Shown piece after piece: positions 11,891-23,388 of a stretch of DNA of 64,000 bases. A program made the position numbers and the translations under genes. The DNA is from Beverwykella pulmonaria. Its lineage: Eukaryota; Ascomycota; Dothideomycetes; Pleosporales; Melanommataceae. The DNA is taken from positions 2,295,712 to 2,359,711 of the forward strand of contig BCHH01000008.1 in NCBI GenBank assembly GCA_001599595.1. Direction: 5' to 3'. The stretch's first letter is position 1. Each line of letters starts with the position of its first letter. Under the pieces are notes generated by a model that saw nothing but the letters and a program-made list of their open reading frames with translations, searched no databases and was not told where the DNA came from.

Positions 11891-12516
11891 AATCACAAAA
11901 CAGACAATCGTCAAGATCTCTCCCGAACTCGACTCATCGTATCTAACCAGAGCCCTACGCCTTCAACTCCTGTCAATTTGGCCACACCAATTCATCCAAC
12001 GATAGAAACCACAACGCCGAGAGTTAGATTTAGTAGGAATCAATCTTGTCGGCCTGTGGGCCGCATGAGTCATCTCTATGTTTGCTCATGTGATTCATCT
12101 CCATGTTTGCTCATGTGATTCACCTCTATGTTTGCTCATGTGACTCACTTCTACGTTTGCTTTCATTATCTTGGCAGGCTCCTAGCGTGCTTGGTAATAC
12201 TATAGATATTTCTTCGGCAGTTCCTCTGTAGAATCAATACGATCAACTTCGTCACACCAAGACACATCTGATCAACATTCACTGCGTGCAAACCATAGTC
12301 TGGTTAGGACATTTTCGTATGTTACCCCACCCACTGATGCAAGTGGCAGCATTCCCTTCACGCCACCTTTCCCCAACATCTCACCCAAGCAGACTGTGCT
12401 ACCAGCTCCTGCGCCTACGGCAGCCAAGAACTACGGTCTACGACAACCAGCTGGTGGAAACTCAGCACAGGACCATTCCATCCCACCGCCTTCCTGGACA
12501 CTGTCACAAATGACAT
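11891..12516 (+). pseudogene. hypothetical Ser/Thr/Pro-rich gene, frame broken
   Basis: Two plus-strand stretches have protein-like composition. The first (11891-12055) includes STPVNLATPIHPTIETTTP. After a possible intron (GT at 12056, acceptor CTTGGCAG at about 12175) it continues APSVLGNTIDISSAVP, then needs a frame change to reach VESIRSTSSHQD and the tail ending PPSWTLSQMT with TAA at about 12516. The putative intron contains the 25-bp tandem repeat. Either one frameshift has broken the gene or the splicing differs from my model. No family is recognised, and no start codon is evident. Confidence 0.35.
12064..12161. repeat. 25-bp tandem repeat, four units
   Basis: Four consecutive units (one of 23 bp, three of 25 bp) follow the pattern CATGTGATTCATCTCCATGTTTGCT with a few transitions between units. 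The array lies in the putative intron of the hypothetical gene at 11891-12516. Confidence 0.85.
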
Positions 12517-13347
12517 AAGTTGTGGCGCGCCTTTTTAAACTATCATTGACCTACCATCAATGATTTGAGTTACGAGAAATTTATCCAGCTTATCAGCTCC
12601 TAGTTAGGATTTGATGTCCTTGATAGTTTAAAGGCGGTGATATGGTTGAGGGATGCCACTTTCATTGTCAATGCCACTGCCGAGACTTCATGAAGGGCTG
12701 CGCTGCAAATCATGCGTAACAACCGTGATTCAGCATGTGAATTTCTATCAAGTCGTTTACCGGAAAATAAATGGGGATCTTTTACAGAGATAATGGCATG
12801 GTTGTAAAGGACGTAGTGTCGACTTGATTTCCTAAAGATTTGTCTTTTCCAACAGATCGACACTTCACACTTTGTGAGGTTTGCGTAAGATATCGAATAT
12901 ATAAGTTCAGCGGAGCTTTTATCTTCCCTCCTTCTCCGAATACACTCGCAATCTGTTCAGAGCAATGTATGCCTTAGCAGTAATCTCCTTATTTCAACAG
13001 TACGATCATTTTAATAATACCATTCTTCTCACTCGTAGGTCGATATTAGCTAGTCGAATCAATGAAAACCCAATCAACGCGTCTGAGCTACCGCATTTTC
13101 CACCCTAGAAACAGAATTTGTGGGACTATTAAGTAGAATTAGGGGGAGGCCGAAGATTCAACATAGCCTTAAACCTTAATGTGTCTGCTGGCCTGTGTCT
13201 TATAACATCTCTGTGACTTCAATAGAGTATAACAGTATATAGAATTTATTTGTTCACTGGATTTATTTGTCAATCTCAAGACTTAATCATGTCTAGTGAC
13301 TGATTTTCTACCTACGCAAATAAGTCATCTGGTTTCCAGGCTTTATA
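12517..13347. other. intergenic, no gene seen
   Basis: I see no convincing coding stretch or named repeat here. A minus-strand open frame at 12600-12863 has no recognisable domain and is not annotated. Confidence 0.5.
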
Positions 13348-14619
13348 AAAAGACGAAGGAGGTAACAGGAATGACAATGAAGGTGAAGACCACCAGAACA
13401 AAGTCAATGCTTCTATTCGACATGATGCTACTGAAATGGAGAATAATGGAAAGGAGTCGAGTGGCCTTAGCGATTACAGCGGTTACAGCGAAGACGACCA
13501 CTACAGCAAAATAGATCATAGAGTCAGATTTGGTAATGGTAAGCTGGTTTCATACAGATGGAAACCCGAATCCAGTCTCATCTTTGGAGAGCACACTCCC
13601 TTCATGGCCCAGCCGTATACTCTTCAAGACAATACGGGAGAGATGATGCTTAACATGAATGCCTCAAGAAGTCAATGCAAGATTCCGGTTACCTAGGCAA
13701 CACGGACTTCACTATCGAGGGTGACAAGGACAAAGTCCGGCAACTCGTCTCCAAAGTCAAGAAACAGTTTTTGACCACTTTCCACAACTATCGGTTTCCG
13801 GTAGACGCTGGTGACTTCCTTCTAGATAAAGCTATGTAGGTGAATAGAGTTCAGAAATTGATTGCGATAAACAGAGAAGAAAAAAAGTCATCGAACAGGT
13901 CAAAAAGATCGAAAAGGTCAAGTAGAAAGCCTGTTAGTTAAAATGGGAATAGCGCACAACACTGCGATGCCGCTAATATCAACATCTCGGAACGGAAACA
14001 AGTAGAGAAATCGCACATACTGACTGTGCATGATAACAAACACTGCATAACCGTTAAGAACGCTGCTTTTAGGCGAAGTCACCGGTCGACGGAGGGTAAA
14101 GTTTTATTCAAGACAGCTACCCCGTCTGTGTCGAATGCAGTTCTTAATGGCTCTATACCGAGGACAGGTCGTCAAGAAACGAGGATGAATACTTTAGCAG
14201 CACTGAGGACAGCCTCAAGCATCATGTTCTACCCTCAGCCTAACTCATCCAGTCCTCCAGAACCCAAAAAGTCTCTCAACCACATTTCACCCTCCTCGCT
14301 CCAACCAAGATCTCTCAACCACCGAATAATGTTGAAGCACTGCCGGTGCGACCCAGCAGTGCGAGAAGGAACAATGCAGAAACTCTTACAAGGCAGAAGC
14401 CAAAAATGAAAAAAAATACTAGAGCAGCAAAAATATTGATAAAGGTGTGAGAAAAGATGGTAAAGCAATGGCCAACCTATGATGATTCCGGTCCTAAACG
14501 TGATTTGACAATTCTCTTCAATGATGATACGGAGATTGGATGAAAGAAGGTTGCATGTCTGTTGAATTTAGTCTCTGGTCTGGGTATTGGTATGAAGATT
14601 TTAGCCTACTCTGCCTAAA
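13348..14619 (+). pseudogene. decayed hypothetical gene
   Basis: A series of plus-strand segments with coherent, charged, protein-like composition is separated by stops and frame changes. These are 13348-13695 (FGNGKLVSYRWKPESSLIFG), 13690-13839 (FTIEGDKDKVRQLVSKVKKQ), 13840-14180 after TAG and TAA codons (includes SNRSKRSKRSSRK), a shifted stretch near 14190-14250 (EDEYFSSTEDSLKHH), and 14457-14619 (KRDLTILFNDDTEIG, then TGA, then more open sequence). This looks like one Lys/Ser-rich gene of about 400 codons that has decayed. No family is recognised, and some breaks could be unrecognised introns. Confidence 0.45.
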
Positions 14620-17600
14620 GGTCTACATAGTCTTACTGAGTGAGCCTAAATTTGCATCGAAAGAGTGGTGCGAAAGCTCTTTGGAAAGACTAGGAAAGAG
14701 TTGAGAGAACAATAGGAATTGGAAGCTAAAAATTGTAATGCACGTAAAGGGGCTTCGCGGAACATGCATATTTGCGCCGTCTGCTTTACGTATTACTCCC
14801 TGTAAGAGGGTCATGCCGAGAAATGACATTGAAACGCAAATATCGAAGATTAGTAACCAGAGGCCTAGACTCCTTGAAATCCATTATTTGCAATAGCTAG
14901 CACTTCGCCGGGGCGCATACCGAGCATGTCAAATGGTCAAGAGCAGTCCGCTCAATGATTGCGATATGAGTGATTTCGATGCTAGTTCGGCGACCTAAAA
15001 TCAGGTCCCAGTTTCAGGTCACCACGAGATAAACGTTCTGGATTTCAGGGGGCATTTGGTCGTCGCTTTAAGGTTCGCTGATCGTAATATAGATCGCCAG
15101 GGACAGGCTGGAGTAAGCCCTAACACCAAGAAATGTGACTCCACAATGCTTGGGAGTTATTACTCGTGCACTGTTGTAGCAGAGCTAGCTCCATATAGTA
15201 ATTAAACTCGCAGTACGGCTAATCGGAGTTGTAAAAGGAGTTATAAATTGCCCGAAGAGAGTAGGATGATGATAAATGTTCTGGGTTGTCGCGTGCTCAG
15301 CTACCTCATTTCGAAATCAGGTAGCCATCATTGAGTACATGCGGCTGACGAAGCGTGATGCCTATATTTACTCGTCAGCCTCACATGCAACATACATGAG
15401 GCCCAGAGTCATCGGAAGGCAGCTGTGAATCAGCGGTGACTAACGCCGTGCCTTCGTCCGGCTGAGCCTCCACGTGGCCCGCAAGCCAGATTACCCCAGA
15501 TAGAGGTCGATTACCGAGATCTGATGGCTTCATGGAGATGGTGTTGCGAGTACGCGCAATCGTACTTATAAGACGCCACAGCTGAACGCATAGGCCTAGA
15601 TTTCCTACGATTTGACTTTTGTTAGTTCTACGGTAGCGCAAATTTATCCCATAAATCCTGTACTGATGCGCCGCTAATCATTTTATGAGAACTGGGCTGG
15701 CTGACATTGTTCAGATTCATGTTGGTGTGAGCGCTATGCAAGATATGAGTAACTGAAACAGAAGAAAAGCAAATCGCGATCATCTAGACTTTTGTGTGTG
15801 AGCACACGAGTAATGTACTACAGGGTTTTTGGAAGAAGGTAGGTGGGCCGTGCGCGCTTGGCACCATGCTTTAGCTACAGACTTCTGAAAACCTGGTCTG
15901 GTGCCAACACGGTTGTCGGCTTCGCTTCGCATTCGAAGCACACCCAAGTATAAGCAAAGTCGGCACGGACTTAGACGTTACGGTCGAAATTTTCTCGTCC
16001 GCTTCAAAAGTTCGGCATTTCAATCGAGCCGGTCGGGATGACAAAGACCCGAAAGTGTCCGCGTTTTCTCGCGAAGATTTGTTGAGAGTTGCTCGGCCGA
16101 GCAGGCGGATTATTAATTTCAGCTCATTCTCGCGATTTGGTCCAAATTCTAGATACCTCACAAAGCATTTGAATACCAAAAATCTCACATGAGGAATTCT
16201 CTTGGTGTCAACTTAGCGCCAAATGTTCCGCATTCGGAAGCTGTGGCACCACTTCGGATGAGAACAGAAACGCCGGTTGACGTAGTTTAATTAAGCCCTG
16301 CAGAATGTTGAGATGAATTGGGTTGCAGGAATTTTGCCACTTGCCCTGCGTACGAGTCTGCAGGACTACACGCGAGTTTATCGGTTTCCCTGTATCCTGC
16401 TTTGAGATAAGACTTGGCAGTGGTAGTGGTGGTGGTGGTGACCGTATGGTTGGATACAACTCTGCAGTATGAAATTCTAAGCCACAGCCTAGCAGGTTAG
16501 GGTTGGGTTCCAAGAGGATGTAGCGGATGGGAATAGAACAACTAACGCAGGAAAAATTATTGCGCAAGGAAAAGGGATAAAAAAGAAGTATTGGGTAGCC
16601 TCGGATCCTGCCCTGAAGCGCAGAGTGTGAGGCATTAGGCGTCATGATCAGCATGTCTTTCCTCGAGAAAGAATGTGAAGCGACAAAACTTTATCGAACC
16701 GACGCAGGGGCCTGCAAGCTTTGATGATTTGGCTGCCAACTCCCACCAAAGGCACTGGAAATCACGCAACCGCGGATGCGGATTGGATGGCGTTACCCTA
16801 GCATTGACACCCGCATAGCGCCCGCGGGAAGGTCCAAGCAAGGCGCGGGGTATTCCGTCATACCTACCACGGGGAATGGAACAATGACTGAATCAAGATA
16901 CAGGATAAAGAAGTGGAAATCAGGAAATCACTATGCGGAAATAATTCACCAAAATAGAATCTTGAAGCAACGCATGCAGCAGAATCCAGCTGCCTGATTT
17001 GTACGTTGGCCGACACCAGCATGAATTGGACGGTGATGTCATCGGCGATCTCGAGGCGTGCTTGGCGCTCTTTTCATTCGCCCAGCGCAACCATGTGCAA
17101 GGAAGTACAACAAAGAAGAGACATTTGTCTAACTTGAACACTATTTATTCGGTATCGTTCATCTGCCGAAGGGGCCCTCGGGCCGCAGACAAGTGGCAGG
17201 ACTGTGGCTAGTGCACCCACACAGTACGACTCTTGCTCCAGGTCTCGATGCGACGTTGGCCGTGGTCGAGATCGTCGGGGTCTCCGCTTGTGGCTGTGCA
17301 GCCCTATGCACAGACCTTGCGCCCCGGAGACCCTGAGAAATGTCGCTCGCCAATCACTTTTGCCGAGCGTGTACTTGCCAGATTTGACACCACATGCACA
17401 ACCCACGTTTTTTATGCCGGGCTGTCACTCCTGACCTAGTTACAACGACGCTCTGTGCTTTTTATCACGTTACGGGTTTCTGTTAAGCGGGCACTCCGCA
17501 AGACGCAGCACGCAACGCGTAGAATTTGGCATGTACGCCCTTCGGTTGGACCTCGTTATTTAGGAACCCTCTATGTTAGTCGTGGGGGTAGCGAAGACCT

Positions 17601-18915
17601 TGCTGTCGAGTGCTGATCACAGCCAGCTGGCACGCCGGTTATTTTGTTTGTGGTGTCCGTAGTGACTACGACATTGGACGAATGGAAGAAACCACAGTTT
17701 CACGTTTCATTTTAGCGGATTAGAATGCATGCTTAGGCTGCCAGTAGATCCCGTCTGTACATATTGCTGCATGGAGATGTCAAGATGTGATATGTTGTGG
17801 GTGGTTGACTGCCAGGAAGCCCTTTTACTACCATGTTGCAGTCGTGCGCGTCACGATACCAGGTGAGCTGAAAGAAATATACAACCCTATCGCCGCGAAT
17901 GAAAGAAATCAAGCAGAGGTCACGCGCCACGGCAGGTGACCTGTCTAGAAGGGTGGCTTTGAATTTTGCAACAGCAGCAGTCCAGCATGCGTGTCCAATA
18001 CCAAACCGTCTTCGGAACCCAGCTGGATTCTGGTCCAAGAGGAGCAATATTAGCCTGCGTTATATCACTGTATCTGCGTGTACTCTCCTACTTAAGAGTG
18101 GCCTAGCCTTATTTAGTATACACAAAATGGCATGTATGCCAAACGAATCAATGCACGGCCGTAAGGTGCACCGCCATACCGAGGATTTGTCCGTTGTCAA
18201 GCGCCGCAGGCCAGGTCCCGGCGGACGTGTTTTCAAACCCCCCTCCGGACTCGTCTAATCAGCTGGGCCGCCTGGCGAAGTCTCCGTCATCTGGGGACGC
18301 TTCAGATGCCGAGTTGAGATGCACACGATCTCCGAAAGATGAGTAACGGGGTTCGCTTCGCACGTTTCGACGAGGATCCTGCACAGTCTGCACGGTGGTG
18401 CTGACAGCCCATTGATCGTTATTCTTATCTCAGGAAACACCTGCACGGTACGGGATCGCTTCCTCTGGCGGTGCCAGCCTACGGGCACCCCAAAGGTGGA
18501 AAGAATTTTGGCGTGGTGTGTCGCATATTCCCGAGGGTGGATTGCGGCTGTGCTCAACGAAAAACCCTGCATCCCTGCACTTTACGCCAAAGCTAGAATG
18601 ACGCTAGAAACACGATCGGCGCTTGGCATACACCCCTGTACGTTATGACGTTTTGGTGGAGATATGAAAGAAGTGAAATTCCGCCGCACTTTTAGCACCC
18701 ACCAAGAAAGCCGATACATTCGCTCAGCAACTTTACAATCGTTCCGGCCCGTAAAAGACTCTAAGCCCTGAGTGCACCGAGCGTAGCCGAACTACTTTAG
18801 CATTCCACCACATTCCACAATTACGATCACCTCATCAAGTCAACTTTAATCGACCCATCCCACCCGAGTCATTCCTACTTGGTCACTCGCTACTTATAAG
18901 GATCTTGCCACCCGC
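14620..18915. other. gene-poor intergenic region and Rpn4-like promoter
   Basis: Over 4.3 kb I find only short unconvincing open frames on both strands (for example 15871-16188 and 16208-16654 minus) with no recognisable motif. A short GGT trinucleotide run lies at about 16426-16439. The last few hundred bases are the presumed upstream region of the gene at 18916; ATG 18916 has the favourable context CCGCATGG. Confidence 0.5.
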
Positions 18916-21225
18916 ATGGTCCCTTACCTTTCTCCTCCTAACATAATGTTGGCTCTACCACAAAGACGTCAACATCTACCCCAACATCCCACCTCCACAT
19001 TACCATCTCCACCATCGTCGCAACAACTCTCCTTCGATCAGCTCTCGCAACAATTGTCCGCACAAGAATTCATCAACCGAAAACTCCTCCACGACTACCT
19101 CGAATCTCAGCAGCAGTCGTTTTCAAGCCCCATCATCGTCGCCAACGACCCCAACCCGTTCATGACTAGTGCATACGATTTCTCGAACCCTGCGATCAGG
19201 ATCCAGCAGTCGACTCCTACACCGCAACTTCCCACCGCGTTTTCACAGTCGCCGATGCAGCAGTCGAACGCCACCGCCACCGCTCTCGACAGCTGGAACA
19301 CATACAACCATGTGCAGAGTACCGGCCAGTCACTGCAGACACCTGTTCAGAATCCAAGAGGCAACACACACCAACGCGCGTCATCCTCTTCGTCGATAGG
19401 ATCAAGTGGCTCTCAATATCAAAGCCTTGGTTCCACCGCCGGTTACCCGTACGTCGCCTACTCCGAGAATTTGCCATCGCCCTCGGCGACCAATGTTGAC
19501 TCATCATTCAGCGCTGACGAACCATCAAGAGGCTTCTCGAATCATCACCTACCGACTCCTACTCATACTCCGACCCAAGACTCATTCATGAATCAGAACT
19601 TCAACTATTCCGACTCGACGATGGCGGCACATATGTCAATGAAGCAGGCGCTGATGGACCAACACGTTCCCGATGAGGATCTGCCTGGCTTCGGACACTC
19701 AGCGAGACAATCGGTGTCGAGCTATGGACACGATTCACCGGCGACACCCCACACGGCGCAGGGCGAGGACTTGGATGACAGGTTCAAGATGCCCCCAACT
19801 GGTGAGACTCTCCATAACAAGGTCGACTCGTGGCTTTTCGACGAGTTCCTAACTTACGATGAACCAGACTTACGACACACTGTGCCAAAGTTTGAAAGGA
19901 CTTACACGGACGTGGCCCTCGATACCTTCTACGACCCATCGACAATGGTTGCGCAGGCGCAGTCGATACCACAACACACCAAAGCGACATCAAACTCGTC
20001 GCTGCTGTCGCCGTATCGCAGCAGTAACTCCAACGACGTCGTTCAGCGTACCCTGCAAAGGGCGCAGAACGCACGATCGCAGTCGCCGTCGAGCACGATG
20101 TCGCGGGGTGTGTCGCCGTTCCGACGAGACTCCCCCTTCTGCCAGCCTAGTAACAACTTCAGCTCTCCTCGCATGCGGGTTGGCACTGCGGCGCAGGCAC
20201 GTGAGCAGGATGTTAAGGCGGATCCGACGTACGCAATGAAAAAGACGTCGTCAATGGATGAGGCTCAGCCGAAAACCATCTCACCAAAGGACGCATTATT
20301 GGATTACCGCGAGGCTGATGATGAATCCAAGGTGTCATTGTTCCCGGACAGTGGCGTAAGCGAGTACGACCATCAATACCACAGCAGCAGTGGCGACCAA
20401 TATAGAAACGTCACCCAATCGAGCTTTGACACAACATCGGCGCAGTCTTACCGAAAAGACAGTTGGGCAACACAACATTTCTCACCAAACTTCTCAACAT
20501 CTGCTGGGGGCCCTTCGCAACCCTCCTCGTTCGCCTTTGCCCCCCCGTCAATATCGGGGAATCTGCATGGTTTACAGTTCGGCTCATCACATTATCGCAC
20601 TCCTAACAACATGCCGTCGGCATCCGAGCAAGTGCCGGACTTTCCGGCACACTTGACTTCGATGGAGTCGAGTGCGAGCGAAGCCGGACCAGAAACCGCG
20701 AGCACTCCCAGCGAACAGTTACAGAAGCCGGCATCATCCACGGCCGACACCGGCACCTACACTTGTACCTACCATGGCTGCACGCTGCGTTTTGAGACTC
20801 CGCAAAAGCTACAGAAACACAAGCGCGAGGGTCATCGCAATGCGAACGCCGCAAACATGCCCTCTTCTTCTAGCATAACATCAGCGGCTCTGTTGGAGCG
20901 CAACTCACAAGCCGGGCCACACAAGTGCGAGCGCATTAACCCCACCACCGGGAAACCCTGCAACACCATCTTCTCAAGGCCGTACGATCTTACAAGGCAC
21001 GAAGACACGATCCATAATGCGCGCAAGCAGAAAGTCCGATGCGTCCTGTGCGTCGAAGAGAAGACCTTCTCACGAAACGATGCATTGACGCGACATATGG
21101 TAAGAACACATTCCCAAAGTCCACATCCCAAGTCGCAGCCTTGCTAACATGTTTCACAGCGAGTCGTCCACCCAGAGGTTGACTTCGCAGGGAAGCACTC
21201 GAGCAGACGGCGGAATCACGACTAA
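18916..21225 (+). CDS. RPN4: C2H2 zinc-finger transcription factor, Rpn4-like
   Basis: Two exons (18916-21099, 21160-21225) encode 749 aa. The first 600 residues are low-complexity (Gln, Ser, Pro and His rich), as in activation regions. Three C2H2 units are at the C-terminus: C617/C622...H635/H640; a second from C671 (KCERINPTTGKPCNTIF then SRPYDLTRHEDTIH); and a third (RCVLC...FSRNDALTRHM) that crosses the intron, where exon 2 supplies RVVHPEVDF. The NPxTGKPCxxxFSRPYDLTRHxxTIH pattern is that of Rpn4, the yeast regulator of proteasome subunit genes, and of its putative filamentous relatives; a proteasome-stress role is inferred from the family. The intron has GTAAGA, GCTAAC and CAG. A start at the Met at 18946 is possible. 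It stands alone between gene-poor regions. Confidence 0.85.
21100..21159 (+). other. intron of the Rpn4-like gene
   Basis: The 60-nt phase-0 intron has donor GTAAGA, branch-like GCTAAC and acceptor CACAG. Reading through it keeps the frame open for 15 further codons (to TAA at 21145-21147) and places a His four residues after the previous zinc-binding His, as in the spliced form. Confidence 0.85.
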
Positions 21226-22803
21226 GCACAAAAGTCCGTCCACGGAGAGTTGCTTCGCCGCTTGGCAAGTCCGTCCGACGCCCCCCGCGCAGCGCCCTAC
21301 CACTCCATGTCGCAAATGGAACTCTTACTGTTCAAACAAACGATAAAATCCTTCGAGGCTTCGATCAATCGAGTTATTGCAGAGTTTTCCATCGGCATAA
21401 AGCAGGAATGTGGCTCAGCCAGTCAGAGCACAGAACCAATTTCAGGCGCACCTCATGACACTTATTCCCGCAATTCTTGACGTTACGGGTTTTTTGCTCA
21501 TCCTTTGCTCGTCCTTACTTTCTTCGGAGTTTCCGGCGTTTGAATTTTTTGCAAGCAGTTTCCGCGCAGTAGGATTCGGCTAGGGACGGTCCGGCGTTAA
21601 CCGACTGCAACAGTCAGTCCCAACGGAGTTCAATCGTATTTTCTTACTTCCCTTCTCCTAATCTCCTTGTCGCGAAACTGTCAATTTTTCATGGGTCAAA
21701 TTTGGTTACCTCAAAAGAGGTGGAATGATGAATGTACGACTATGTAATGATACAATTATCGAAACGGGCTGGATTGAAAAGTGATTATCAATAGACGGAA
21801 TAGCTGGCTACAGCCTGGAATGGCTTGTGTTTTGGGTATTTCAACTTCCAAGTTTCAACAGTCTTTCGTTTCTTCGTAATATCAGTTTATCTCTCCGGGC
21901 TGGACAAGTTGTCTATGTATTGTCCTTGAAAAATGTTTTCCTTGCGGTGGTCGCTCTCTCCCTCCAAATTGAAAAGAGTCTTGGGAATCTTTCATCACAG
22001 GTAGTGAGGAGCGGTGCGGGCATCACTCAATATCCACCCTTTCATTCTTTTGTCTCTCGTATCGTTGTAAAATGCTTGTTGCTCTGTACCCGTACCCCAA
22101 TGCACCCTGCATGATGAAGCCTATGGAATGGGCATGTTGTATCACCACCTTTCATTTTTCATGATACCCCTCTGAAAGCAAGGGAGCTTGGGTTGTACGA
22201 TTTAGATAAGTAGATAGATCAATAAAGGGATCCACGATCCTTCACAAACTTACTGTTACTTACAAGGGAACGTAGCAGTGATTACGATGCTACTGATAAT
22301 GATCCTGGCAGATACAACGGTGTAAGATCTAGGTTCTGAGGCAAGTGGGTGCACTAACTCTCACACACCACCTCTTCACCCATGCGACTGTGAGTCTCGA
22401 CCTCAGCAGTGCTCTGTTGCGCTTCCAACTCTGCATCTCCGTATGCTTACACACAGCATCACCTTGTTCAAGGAAGTCGTACGATGCGCCCTCCAGCCCT
22501 ACCTTCCCGCAACCCTGCAGAGCTGACGCCGCGCACCGTTACTAGCCAACCACTCCTCCAGAATTGCGCACCTGCGATCTAGATTTCAATGTTCCCCTTT
22601 TCGGCTCCCCGTTCAGCAGTGTAGCCAGCGATTAGTTTTCTTACGCTACAGCTATGCATGGAGCTAAGGTGCAAGATCTGAGATCTAGGCCGCTCTCGTG
22701 CCGTGGAGAAGCGAAGCGAAAAGCAAAAGGTTGCAGGTCGGCGGCGGCCGTTCCGAGGTGGGGCCGCGGAGGAGAAGGGATGGTGGCTGTGCTGCGTGCG
22801 CTG
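21226..22803. other. intergenic, no gene seen
   Basis: This presumably starts with the 3' UTR of the Rpn4-like gene. The plus-strand open frames at 21827-22114 and 22345-22545 lack motifs and protein-like composition and are not called. Confidence 0.5.
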
Positions 22804-23388
22804 TCACCCACCCCTTTGCAACAATGTTACTGAGCAAGCATTGAGCAAGCACTGAGCAAGCACACTCCTTCTAGACCATGCGATGCGATGTGACTCTGTG
22901 GATTTCAGATTAGTGATTAATCGGAAATAGAATGTGCGAGAATCTTCATGCGGATTCTTGGTACTGGGTCGGCTGGGAGGCAGTGCCGATTCCGGCCGAA
23001 TTCCCGGCATGCTCTCGGCTTCGCTTCTGGTGGTGAGTGGTGGGGTCATCTCCAGACATCGGCGTATGGCGTCATGGCATGAACCGGTTATCGATCGCAA
23101 CGCTTTGTTATTGTCGCTAGCCGTTTTCCAACGTCACATTTTGAGCATTGTTGAATCATTGACCATGTTTCTCCATATTTTCTTCTGCCCGAGCCGCGCG
23201 CGACGTACCTCAAGAAGCGCATTGTTACTGTTACTTTTTCCACAAGAATGAGCAGGTGATGGCTTCGCCAGCTCATCTGACAACCAATCATAATCGGTAG
23301 CGACGTTTAGATGGCGGGCTTCCCTTTTTCCGCTTGGCGATGGTGGATTAGAGGTTTCAGGTACATATCGTGCCATGTCTAACGTCAT
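22804..23388 (-). pseudogene. hypothetical gene with one in-frame TGA
   Basis: From ATG 23388 a minus-strand frame encodes a Ser/Pro-rich, charged sequence (ARYVPETSNPPSPSGKREAR), reaches a single TGA at about 23136-23134, and then stays open in the same frame for about 110 codons (includes EMTPPLTTRSEAESMPGIRP) to a TGA at 22804. An unbroken version would be about 194 aa. The stop could be CGA-to-TGA decay, a missed intron, or chance. The 3' part contains three 11-bp TGAGCAAGCA(C/T) repeats at 22831-22863. No domain is recognised. Confidence 0.3.

Noticed and set aside
12064..12161. CRISPR-like array
   Set aside because: The units are directly adjacent without unique spacers, and the organism is a fungus.
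15381..18648. Numerous open frames of 60-150 codons
   Set aside because: They overlap in conflicting frames and strands, with no domain, no splice model and no consistent composition.
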